From JAPKZH01 sp963715635 (GTDB lineage: Bacteria; Acidobacteriota; Aminicenantia; Aminicenantales; UBA4085), in NCBI GenBank assembly GCA_963715635.1, contig OY970261.1, positions 2,542,001 to 2,606,000 of the forward strand: DNA of 64,000 bases, read 5' to 3'. Of the stretch, positions 1-6,927 are shown one piece after another. How positions within the stretch are numbered: the first letter of the stretch is position 1; the number at the start of each line of letters is the position of its first letter. The position numbers and the translations under genes are program-made. The notes under the pieces were generated by a model, which saw nothing but the letters and a program-made list of their open reading frames with translations, was not told the DNA's origin and searched no databases.

Positions 1-223
1 TGAGCGTCTCGCCTTGATAGGTATCCTTCCGCTCTTTGATGCCAAAATCGTCGAAATAGACGACCAATTTCTCGTTGCTGATATTTTGACCGCCCATCTT
101 TACTGCCATCTCAAAAGTGACAATTCCGGCCTTGACGCTGTATTTCTTGGCCTGGGCGTAGGCCTCAACCTGAAACACCAGCCAGCAGACAACCAGCAAG
201 CCAAACAGAATCGATTTTTTCAT
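1..223 (-). CDS. Exported protein, N-terminal part (runs off window start)
   Basis: Reading the minus strand from the ATG at 223, the first 74 residues are open to the window edge. They begin MKKS, followed by a hydrophobic stretch (about residues 5-22) and an AQA-type signal peptidase I site near residue 24, so the product is probably periplasmic or secreted. A strong Shine-Dalgarno (AGGAGG) lies just upstream at about 227-233. The mature part (KYSVKAGIVTFEM...) resembles small secreted proteins that measure or carry a beta-sheet domain, but I do not recognise the family. The C-terminus is outside the window. Confidence 0.75.
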   Translation of the reverse strand, partial: MKKSILFGLLVVCWLVFQVEAYAQAKKYSVKAGIVTFEMAVKMGGQNISNEKLVVYFDDFGIKERKDTYQGETL

Positions 224-393
224 TTATCCCTCCTTGATTCTGAGGAGATTATTAAACGTCGCTTGACAATGGATGTCAACACACGTGTTAGTTATGCCAG
301 ATGACAGATACCTCTCCGTGTTGCAAATATGTAGCAAGTTCGACTGACTAGCGCTGAAAAAAAGGTATGGTGGCCGAATATCAGGAAGGCTCA

Positions 394-415
394 AATCCCT
401 GAATATTCAGGGATT
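394..415. repeat. 22-bp perfect palindrome downstream of tRNA-Glu
   Basis: The sequence AATCCCTGAAT/ATTCAGGGATT is perfectly self-complementary. It lies 6 bp beyond the 3' end of the minus-strand tRNA, where a terminator or processing hairpin would be expected. There is no clear run of T after it on the minus strand, so a Rho-independent terminator is not proven. Confidence 0.5.
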
Positions 416-420
416 CAAGA

Positions 421-496
421 TGGCAGCGCCACGGGGATTCGAACCCCGGTCTGATGGCTGAGAACCACCTGTCCTGGGCCTCTAGACGATGGCGCC
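421..496 (-). tRNA. tRNA-Glu(CTC)
   Basis: The minus strand folds as a 76-nt cloverleaf with CCA encoded. The acceptor arms are GGCGCCA and TGGCGCT (one G-U pair at the end), the D-arm begins GTCTAGAGG, the anticodon stem-loop is GGTGG-TTCTCAG-CCATC with anticodon CTC, and the T-arm is CGGGG-TTCGAAT-CCCCG. CTC reads the GAG glutamate codon. It stands alone, with its own promoter directly upstream. Confidence 0.96.
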
Positions 497-505
497 GTGT
501 GGGCT

Positions 506-535
506 AAAATAGCAGATATCTCCCTGTAGTGTCAA
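506..535 (-). promoter_or_regulatory. Sigma70-type promoter of tRNA-Glu
   Basis: On the minus strand a perfect TTGACA (530-535) is followed after 18 bp by TATTTT (506-511). The expected start point lies a few bases before the tRNA 5' end at 496, so the precursor leader would be very short. Confidence 0.75.
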
Positions 536-600
536 CATAAAGATCCCGGGACAACTTCCTTCGCCTGGCCGCATGTGGGCACGCGCCGGAGCTAAAATGA

Positions 601-628
601 TTGACACCGAGGGCTCCTTGGATAAAAT
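601..628 (+). promoter_or_regulatory. Sigma70-type promoter of the HAD phosphatase gene
   Basis: A perfect -35 TTGACA (601-606) and a -10 TAAAAT (623-628) are separated by 16 bp. The start point would be near 635, giving a leader of about ten bases that carries GGAG (635-638) before the ATG at 646. This also argues against starting the protein at the in-frame TTG at 601, which is the -35 box itself. Confidence 0.75.
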
Positions 629-645
629 GCATATGGAGTCATGAC

Positions 646-1302
646 ATGAGATTCAAGGCCGTAATTTTCGACCTGGACGGGACGCTGCTAGACACGATCG
701 AGGACCTCACCGATTCCATGAATGCGGCGCTGGCCGGGCTGGGATTTCCCGGATGCAGCATCGAGGAATGCAAGCAGCTCGTCGGCGACGGCCTGGCCAC
801 ATTTGTCGAGCGAGTTCTTCCGCCCGAAGCCCGCGACAATCCAGCCATTGCCGCGCGCCTCACGGAAAGGATGCGGGCCGAATACAAACGCCGCAATGCC
901 GTAAAAACGAAGCCTTATGAGGGGATAACGGAGCTTCTTGACACCTTGACCGAACGGGCCATGGCCATGGCCGTCCTTTCCAACAAGCCGCATGACTCGA
1001 CTGTTGAGATCGTAAAAAAATATTTTCCCCGATGGACGTTTCGGGCTATCTTCGGCGCCCGGGAGGGCGTCCCGATAAAACCCGATCCGGCGCCCGCCCT
1101 GGAGATAGCACAAATTCTCAACGTTGCGCCGGCTGAAATTCTCTATCTAGGCGACACGAACACGGATATGTGGACAGCCGATGCGGCCGGGATGTTTGCC
1201 GTCGGCGCGCTTTGGGGATTCCGCACGGCCGCGGAGTTGAAAGAGGCCGGCGCTAAGATCCTGATTCATAAACCGTTGGATCTCCTAATCCTTCTCGATT
1301 AA
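646..1302 (+). CDS. gph: HAD-superfamily hydrolase, phosphoglycolate phosphatase-like
   Basis: This 218-residue protein has the haloacid dehalogenase motifs in order. Motif I is DLDGTLLDT with nucleophile Asp9. Motif II is a Ser in SNKP. Motif III is the Lys before PDPAP. Motif IV is GDTNTDM from about residue 169. An alpha-helical cap of subfamily I lies between motifs I and II. Such enzymes dephosphorylate 2-phosphoglycolate or related small sugar phosphates in the cytoplasm. Length and cap type match Gph/PgpB-like proteins, but substrate cannot be read from the sequence. The ATG at 646 was chosen because the promoter occupies 601-628 and GGAG precedes it. It is probably monocistronic: the next gene is convergent. 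Confidence 0.88.
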   Translation: MRFKAVIFDLDGTLLDTIEDLTDSMNAALAGLGFPGCSIEECKQLVGDGLATFVERVLPPEARDNPAIAARLTERMRAEYKRRNAVKTKPYEGITELLDTLTERAMAMAVLSNKPHDSTVEIVKKYFPRWTFRAIFGAREGVPIKPDPAPALEIAQILNVAPAEILYLGDTNTDMWTADAAGMFAVGALWGFRTAAELKEAGAKILIHKPLDLLILLD

Positions 1303-1580
1303 AAAACGGTTTCTTCCAATTCGTGTGGGTAGGAAAAGGAACCGATCCGGAGACGGCCGAAGCGACCATGGAGGGTTTAGCCTTCCCGAGGCCTCATTCG
1401 AGGGCAGCCGGCTCGGAAGAAGCCGGCCGGCGAAGTTGTCTGAGCTTCCCGGCGAACGTCCGTAAAATCGATGCCGGGAAGCGAGTTCTGAGTCGCCGAG
1501 AAGGAGGGCTCGGGAACGGCGTGAAAAACCCGAATGGGGAGCGAGTCCGTTTCCGGATCGTTTCCCAGCCGATTTTTTGT

Positions 1581-2030
1581 TTATTTACGGTGCTCCCGAA
1601 CAGCGAAGACCGGGCAGGGAGCCGTCCTGATCACCTTCTCAGCCACAGAGCCGACCACGAGATGATGCCATCCGGATAGCCCGTGGGTGGAGATGACGAT
1701 CAGATCCGTCTTTTCTTCTTCGGCGAGGCGGACAATTTCCTTGGCCGCATTGCCATGCCCGATGATTGCGCGCACCTTCAGAGTTTTGGGAAGGCGCTTT
1801 TTGATAATCTCATTAAGCTGCTGTTCTGCATCTTTGTGGAGGATCCGCTCGTATTCGGGTATTGTGAACGAGATATTGGGATCGGTGGGCTGGTGGGGCA
1901 AAAGAGGAAGCACGTATACGACGCTGAGTTCGGCCTGAAAGAGAGAGGCCAGCTCACCGGCATATTCAAGCCCTTGATAGGAAGGCTCGCTGAAATCCGT
2001 CGAGCAAAGAATTTTTTTAATAGTCAACAT
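1581..2030 (-). CDS. Universal stress protein (UspA family)
   Basis: A 149-residue single USP domain. The N-terminus KKILCSTDFSE is the first beta strand with the conserved Asp. The C-terminal nucleotide-binding loop from about residue 113 (STHG, then nine residues, then GS) matches the ATP-binding form, with Ser replacing the first Gly. Proteins of this kind bind ATP and respond to starvation or stress. The ATG at 2030 is preceded by AAAGGAAG. A weak promoter (TTGACT at 2101-2106, TAAAGT at 2077-2082 on the minus strand) lies upstream. The gene is isolated from its neighbours. Confidence 0.9.
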   Translation of the reverse strand: MLTIKKILCSTDFSEPSYQGLEYAGELASLFQAELSVVYVLPLLPHQPTDPNISFTIPEYERILHKDAEQQLNEIIKKRLPKTLKVRAIIGHGNAAKEIVRLAEEEKTDLIVISTHGLSGWHHLVVGSVAEKVIRTAPCPVFAVREHRK

Positions 2031-2076
2031 ATCATCTTCCTTTCATTGGTGGAATCTTGGACGCGACAACAGGTGA

Positions 2077-2106
2077 ACTTTAACATAGAGAAAAAATCAA
2101 AGTCAA
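2077..2106 (-). promoter_or_regulatory. Possible promoter of the universal stress protein gene
   Basis: Minus-strand TTGACT (2101-2106) is followed after 18 bp by TAAAGT (2077-2082). The -10 element is only a partial match, so this is tentative. Confidence 0.35.
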
Positions 2107-2136
2107 TTTATTTGGCCGTTACGGCCTGCAGGCAGA

Positions 2137-3876
2137 TTATCGTCTTGCTGCCTGGATCATCTTGGCGGCGGTCTCTCCGCCGTTCAGCCGCCAGAGCATC
2201 GGCTGCGGCCGATCCAAGCCCTCCGTATATTCGGGCGTGTTCTCCCAATGGTAGTTGAGGATCATGTTGTAATCCGAAAAATGCTGCCAGCGGCGCCTCG
2301 GCAAGTGCATCACCATGTGAATATGATTGGCCGGCATGCCGACCTTGGCATCCCTTGAGGGAATGTGGTCGAATGTCAGAAACGTGTGCGGCCAGGAGTA
2401 ATCCGAGGCGTGACAAACCCTCTCCGCAAACGCCGCCGGAAGCTCCTGGCTCTCCGCTTCATCCTGGACCATGGTGAACATGCCGGAGAGGTCGGAATAA
2501 GCCAATCGGCCCACCAGGCCTTTGATCCCCTTTGGGGAGACGAACCCGACCGAAAACCCTAGGCCGGGGAAGTAATACGCAACGGCCTTAAATAAATAAT
2601 GTTTCTCCGCATAATCCAAAGAAGCGCTCCCGGAATTGTTGCCGTTAATGAAGCCCCGCAGCATCCATGGTTCGTTTTTAAGGCGTTTGAGGTCCAGCTT
2701 GAGCTCTTTGGTGTTTTTCTCGATCTCCCAGGGCTCATAGACTTTGCGGAAATCCATGAACAGTGTCGGCTCGCCCCCTGACAGATAGCAATAGGCGATC
2801 ATAGTCAAAAGGCCCTGGATATCGTTCTCTGTGGCGAACGGAATGACAGCCTTCTCTCCGGTGTGGTCTTTGCTCGAATTGAAAAGAGCTTCGGCGATAT
2901 CGGCCGTCGGCAGAGGAACGCCGCGCCTATCCGATCCCCAGGCAAGCTGGCCCATCCAGCCCCCGCCGATGGCGTTGATGTCCTTCATATAATTCCTGAT
3001 TATCAGGTACAGGGCCAGGCCTTCATCCAATTTTTTCTTGTCCTCGGCGGTGAGGGCGGGCGGCCTGACAGCGCCGGTGTAAACGGGCATTTTGCGCAGC
3101 GCGATCTCTTCCGTATTATTGAAAATGCGGTTTTTGAACTTGACGTTGACGACCCAATCGCGAAGGGCCTTTAGCTCATCAGGGTCATAACCGCCTCTTT
3201 TTTGAAGCATGTCGGCGAAAATCTTCATCGATTCGCGAGTGGACTCCAAGCCGAAAAAGCGCCGCGCCGCATGGACGTGATTCAGGGCCGTCTCCATCTG
3301 CATGGAATCCGTATCAACGGCTAAATATCTTTTTCCGCGGAGGGCCGCTGCGGCCAAAACCGCATAGGCCAGGTCCACAATCTCCGCTTTCGTTTGGGGA
3401 TCAAACTCCGGGTTCGTGCCGGTCTCGGGTATGTTTCCAATAACCATGGGGCAAATGCGTCCGGTCTGGGCATAGGCGCCGACAAGAGCATCGATGCCGA
3501 CGACGCCGGGCTTCGGGGCGTTATTTCCCCCAACGCAAGCGATGGGCATGCTCACCGGGAAATGGGCCGTCAGGGCGATAGCGGATTTGCCCGGGAAAAA
3601 CCAGGTGTCGGGAACGATAAAGAGGGCTTCAGCCCCGGCTTCTTTCAATTCCAAAGCTGCGAAATCCGCGCTCTTCTCGCTATCAACGAGGTGCGAGCAA
3701 TAAAAGATGTTGGGATGCGTGCCGTCGGGCAGATGAAGCTTTTCGGACAGCCACCGGGCCGTCATGGTCCCGATATTGTAGGCCCTTTGCCTGGAATCTT
3801 TATCGATTCGGGGGTCGCAGGGGACAAATATGCCCAAGGTTGTCATACCCGCTTGTCTCTTTCTTACGAAAGGCAT
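2137..3876 (-). CDS. L-fucose isomerase family protein
   Basis: The 579-residue length and fold match L-fucose/D-arabinose isomerases, which interconvert L-fucose and L-fuculose in the cytoplasm using Mn2+. The three metal ligands known from the E. coli enzyme are visible: Glu350 in ATEND, Asp375 in LFMDFRKVY, and His518 in PANHIH. The segment LFNSSKDHTG also matches the family. The N-terminus lacks a signal peptide. Start 3876 has GGAG-type sequence upstream; an alternative start is the Met at 3846 (MTTLGIFVP). It lies 19 bp after the GMP synthetase gene with the same orientation only by order (guaA is upstream, stop 3896). With two GH29 fucosidases and a mutarotase in the window, L-fucose is a plausible substrate, but the family also acts on other sugars. 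Confidence 0.82.
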   Translation of the reverse strand: MPFVRKRQAGMTTLGIFVPCDPRIDKDSRQRAYNIGTMTARWLSEKLHLPDGTHPNIFYCSHLVDSEKSADFAALELKEAGAEALFIVPDTWFFPGKSAIALTAHFPVSMPIACVGGNNAPKPGVVGIDALVGAYAQTGRICPMVIGNIPETGTNPEFDPQTKAEIVDLAYAVLAAAALRGKRYLAVDTDSMQMETALNHVHAARRFFGLESTRESMKIFADMLQKRGGYDPDELKALRDWVVNVKFKNRIFNNTEEIALRKMPVYTGAVRPPALTAEDKKKLDEGLALYLIIRNYMKDINAIGGGWMGQLAWGSDRRGVPLPTADIAEALFNSSKDHTGEKAVIPFATENDIQGLLTMIAYCYLSGGEPTLFMDFRKVYEPWEIEKNTKELKLDLKRLKNEPWMLRGFINGNNSGSASLDYAEKHYLFKAVAYYFPGLGFSVGFVSPKGIKGLVGRLAYSDLSGMFTMVQDEAESQELPAAFAERVCHASDYSWPHTFLTFDHIPSRDAKVGMPANHIHMVMHLPRRRWQHFSDYNMILNYHWENTPEYTEGLDRPQPMLWRLNGGETAAKMIQAARR

Positions 3877-3895
3877 GTCTCCATCCTCTCCGATT

Positions 3896-4828
3896 TTAAA
3901 TATATTCGATGGTGGCCGGCGGCTTAGGCGTCAGCTCATACGCAACGCGCGTGACCTGCGGCATCTCCTTGATGATCCTCTTAGTGATCTTTTCCAAGAC
4001 CGTCCAGGGGATCCTGGTCGGCTTGGCAGTCAGGGCGTCCTTGCTTTCCACAGACCGAATGACGATGATGTCCCCGAATTTTCGCCTCCCTTTTTCCACG
4101 CCAGTCCCCTGGTCACTGAGAAGAACGGCAAAAGCCTGGAACGGCTTGAGCCGGGCAATTTCTTCCTCGACGATTTGCGTCGCTTTGCGGACCACGGCGA
4201 CCCTCGGCCGAGTCACCTCTCCCACGACCCGCGTGGCGAGGCCCGGGCCGGGGAAGGGCATCCGGCTGCAGATCTCCCGGGGAAGGCCGAGGGCCTTGGC
4301 CACGACCCTCACTTCATCCTTAAACAAGTCTTTGAGCGGCTCGATGACCTTGAACCCGTATCCCTTCTCCGGATCGATCCCGATCTGTTCCAGGATGTTG
4401 TGCTGGGTCTTGACGCCGCCTTTTGTTTCGAGGATATCGGCCTTGATCGTGCCCTGGAGGAGAAACCGGGCCTGGCTCTTGGACACTTCGCGGCCGAAGA
4501 CAGAATAGAACATGTGACGAAAAGCCTTGCGTTTCTCTTCGGGATCGGCCTTGCCTTTCAGCGCGGCGAAAAATTCCCGCTGGGCGTTGACGACCTCGAC
4601 TCGAATCCCCAGGTCGCGGAAGATCTTGCGCACCCGCTCCGGCTCCTGCTCCCGCATCAGACCGTCATCGATAAAGATGCACTTGAGATTGGCGCCGATG
4701 GCCCGCGCCGCCAGGACCGTGCAGGTGGAGCTGTCCACGCCGCCCGAAAGAGCGGAAATGACCTTCTGACGGCCGGTGGTCCTTCGGATGTCCGCGGTTT
4801 TTCGCTCAATAAATGCTTTGACGTTCAC
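3896..4828 (-). CDS. guaAb: GMP synthase, ATP-pyrophosphatase subunit (GuaAb type)
   Basis: The 310-residue protein contains the PP-loop SGGVDSS (residues 28-34) and the GMP synthetase C-terminal dimerisation domain ending KPPATIEYI. It has no N-terminal glutamine amidotransferase domain. It aminates XMP to GMP using ATP and ammonia. Typical bacterial GuaA is a fused protein of over 500 residues. This stand-alone form resembles archaeal two-subunit enzymes, so a separate GATase should exist elsewhere. The start is a GTG at 4828 with GGGGAG just upstream. A long leader with possible RNA structure precedes it. The fucose-isomerase-like gene follows after 19 bp and may be cotranscribed. Confidence 0.9.
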   Translation of the reverse strand: MNVKAFIERKTADIRRTTGRQKVISALSGGVDSSTCTVLAARAIGANLKCIFIDDGLMREQEPERVRKIFRDLGIRVEVVNAQREFFAALKGKADPEEKRKAFRHMFYSVFGREVSKSQARFLLQGTIKADILETKGGVKTQHNILEQIGIDPEKGYGFKVIEPLKDLFKDEVRVVAKALGLPREICSRMPFPGPGLATRVVGEVTRPRVAVVRKATQIVEEEIARLKPFQAFAVLLSDQGTGVEKGRRKFGDIIVIRSVESKDALTAKPTRIPWTVLEKITKRIIKEMPQVTRVAYELTPKPPATIEYI

Positions 4829-5001
4829 TCGCTCTCCCCTTTCATGAGAATTTTCTTATTACCCCGCGTCTATCACCCGTAAAGGTGAAGAGAGCGTTCC
4901 AAAATTACCCTCTTTGTCCACCTTTGAAGGCGATTGAACTTGCGAAATTTATCTGCCACTATTTCACTGCATGGACGAATTTGGGAAGGATATAGAAAAT
5001 A

Positions 5002-5078
5002 AAGGGAGGGCCTCATCCAAGGCGAAATTGGTTGACGAAGGGAGATAGAGGCGCGAGTTTCTTCTCCCGGCCCTCCTT
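5002..5078 (-). ncRNA. Possible structured leader RNA upstream of guaAb
   Basis: The 365 bp between murJ and guaAb contain no gene. Read on the minus strand, an outer stem (AAGGAGGGCC at 5069-5078 with GGCCCTCCCTT at 5002-5012, one bulge) encloses two smaller hairpins: GGGAGA/TCTCCC (5063-5068 with 5040-5045) and CCAA/TTGG (5028-5031 with 5017-5020). The outer stem is followed by a T-rich run (CTTTATTTTC). A good promoter starts just upstream at 5141-5169. This could be an attenuator, a small RNA or a riboswitch. I do not recognise a known class. Confidence 0.35.
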
Positions 5079-5140
5079 AAATTCAATCTGGAAGATAGGA
5101 AACACATCAATTAACACAATATATTGGGTCTCTCTGCAAA

Positions 5141-5169
5141 AAAATACGATATATGGATGAATTTGTCAA
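5141..5169 (-). promoter_or_regulatory. Sigma70-type promoter reading toward guaAb
   Basis: On the minus strand a perfect TTGACA (5164-5169) is followed after 17 bp by TATTTT (5141-5146), the same pair of hexamers seen at the tRNA-Glu promoter. Transcription would start near 5134, about 300 nt before the guaAb start codon. Confidence 0.6.
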
Positions 5170-5193
5170 GAAATTTTTAAAAAAAATTCATCA

Positions 5194-6774
5194 TCAATCT
5201 AGCCGGGTGAACCTTTTGACGTAGCCTTTGACTTCCCGGGCCCCCAGGAGCAAGCAGACCGCATAGAAGACGGCCAGGCCGGCCGAGCCGCTCAGGGTCA
5301 CATTCACCAGCTTGACCAAGAGCCGGATCAGCCCAGAAGCCCCCTGCCAGGCAAGGCTTTTGGACAATAGTCCATGAAAAATTCCCCCCGCCAACCCTCC
5401 CAACAGCGCTCCAGCAATAAGCCTTAAGGTGTAGGCCGCGAGCGGCCGGCTGTCAAAGGCCCCGATTTTTTTCGGCAGCATGAAGTAAAGAATAAGGATA
5501 TTGGCGACGGCCGAGATCGTGGCGGACAACGGAAAGGCGCTGTAGCCGAGAGGATGCATCAAGGTCAGGTTGAGAATGATATTGATCCCGACCGCGGCGA
5601 AGCTGGCCAGCATGGGCAATTTGGGGTCCTTGTGGGCGTAAAAAACGGCGGCCACGTTGCGCAGGGCCGAAATGAACGGGACCCCGATCATATACAGGAC
5701 AAGAATCCTGGCCACCGGTACGGTATCCGCCGCGCTGAATTTTCCATGCTCATAAATGAGGCTGGTAATCGGAGACGAGAGAAAGGCGATCACGGCCGAC
5801 GTGGGGATGGTCAAGAAAAGAACCATTTTCAAGGAATCAAAAAACGTCGCCCGCAGGTCCTCGAGTTTTCCTTCGCTGACGAATCGCGAGAACGTCGGAA
5901 GGGATACGGTCATTACGGCTATGCCAAACAATCCCAAAGGAAGGTGCATGATCCGGTAAGCATAGTTCAGCCACGTCAGACTCCGTTCTTCCAAGAGCGA
6001 GATAAGCTGGGTGTTGACAAAAACATTGATCCGCGACCCTGACAGCCCAATGGCGACGGGAATGAACAAAGCCATGACTTTCCGGAATTCGGGATCTTGG
6101 AAATTGAGATACAGCTTGTACCGGAATCCTTTTTGGAACAGCCGCGGGACCTGGATCAGAAGCTGCATCAGCCCGCCGACCGTGACGCCCACGGCCATGG
6201 CGAATATGGGGTCGCGGCCTTTTTTCGTGTAATACGCGAAAAGGATGATCGGGGTCAAGATGGAAAAAATATTAAAAAATGCCGGCGCCAGAGAAGGAAT
6301 AAAAAACGCCCCTTCCGTGTTGAGGAAGCTCATGGCCCAAGCGCCGAGAGCGATAAACAGCAAGAAGGGAAACATGACGGCCGTGAGCTTGCCCGTGAGG
6401 GCGATCTTTCCGGGGACATTTCCGAAGCCAAAGGCAATGAATTTGGCCAAGTAGGGAGAAAAAAATATCCCGGCAACGGTGACGATGCCCACGACCAGCA
6501 GGAGCGTATTCAGGATGTTCGAAGTGAGGAGGTTTTCCGCATCTTTTCCTTTTTTTTTCTGAGAGGTTAGGACGGGGACAAATGCGGAAGACAGGGCGTT
6601 TTCAGCAAAAAGATCGCGCAACAGGTTGGGAATGCGAAAGGCCGCTTGATAGGCGTCTGTGGAAAGGCTGGAGCCGTACAGGTGGGCAAAAACCTGTTCC
6701 CGAACCAGGCCCAGCACCCGGCTGATGGCAGTGCCGATCGTGAAGGCCCGGACTCCTTTTGCGATATCCGCCAT
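5194..6774 (-). CDS. murJ: Lipid II flippase MurJ
   Basis: A 526-residue polytopic membrane protein of the MurJ/MviN family (MOP superfamily), with about 14 hydrophobic segments. The N-terminal GTAISRVLGLVREQVFA and the following FRIPNLLRDLFAENALSSAFVP stretch are diagnostic for MurJ. It moves lipid-linked peptidoglycan precursors across the cytoplasmic membrane. The length is normal. The ATG at 6774 follows an AGAAGAAGAG purine-rich site and a strong promoter. The gene appears monocistronic, with over 150 bp to the upstream gene and 365 bp to guaAb. Confidence 0.93.
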   Translation of the reverse strand: MADIAKGVRAFTIGTAISRVLGLVREQVFAHLYGSSLSTDAYQAAFRIPNLLRDLFAENALSSAFVPVLTSQKKKGKDAENLLTSNILNTLLLVVGIVTVAGIFFSPYLAKFIAFGFGNVPGKIALTGKLTAVMFPFLLFIALGAWAMSFLNTEGAFFIPSLAPAFFNIFSILTPIILFAYYTKKGRDPIFAMAVGVTVGGLMQLLIQVPRLFQKGFRYKLYLNFQDPEFRKVMALFIPVAIGLSGSRINVFVNTQLISLLEERSLTWLNYAYRIMHLPLGLFGIAVMTVSLPTFSRFVSEGKLEDLRATFFDSLKMVLFLTIPTSAVIAFLSSPITSLIYEHGKFSAADTVPVARILVLYMIGVPFISALRNVAAVFYAHKDPKLPMLASFAAVGINIILNLTLMHPLGYSAFPLSATISAVANILILYFMLPKKIGAFDSRPLAAYTLRLIAGALLGGLAGGIFHGLLSKSLAWQGASGLIRLLVKLVNVTLSGSAGLAVFYAVCLLLGAREVKGYVKRFTRLD

Positions 6775-6797
6775 GGTCTCTTCTTCTCGAAAAAAGG

Positions 6798-6826
6798 CTT
6801 ATAGCACAGGAATCTGGAGATGTCAA
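6798..6826 (-). promoter_or_regulatory. Sigma70-type promoter of murJ
   Basis: Minus-strand TTGACA (6821-6826), a 17-bp spacer and TATAAG (6798-6803) give a near-consensus promoter. The start point is expected near 6791, with a leader of about 17 nt before the ATG at 6774. A second TTGACA at 6841-6846 lacks a matching -10. Confidence 0.7.
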
Positions 6827-6927
6827 AAATGCGACAATTTTGTCAAGGCCGATGAAAAATATCTATAAATAGGACAGCGATTTTTTAAAATCACATCCTT
6901 AAATGTCGAAGCTGGAATGTCGGCTTT

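Noticed and set aside
394..415. Palindrome as a Rho-independent terminator of tRNA-Glu
   Set aside because: The stem is perfect but there is no T-run after it on the minus strand, so it is listed only as a repeat.
1323..1679. Plus-strand open frame after the HAD phosphatase gene
   Set aside because: It overlaps the universal stress protein gene and has no recognisable domain or ribosome site.
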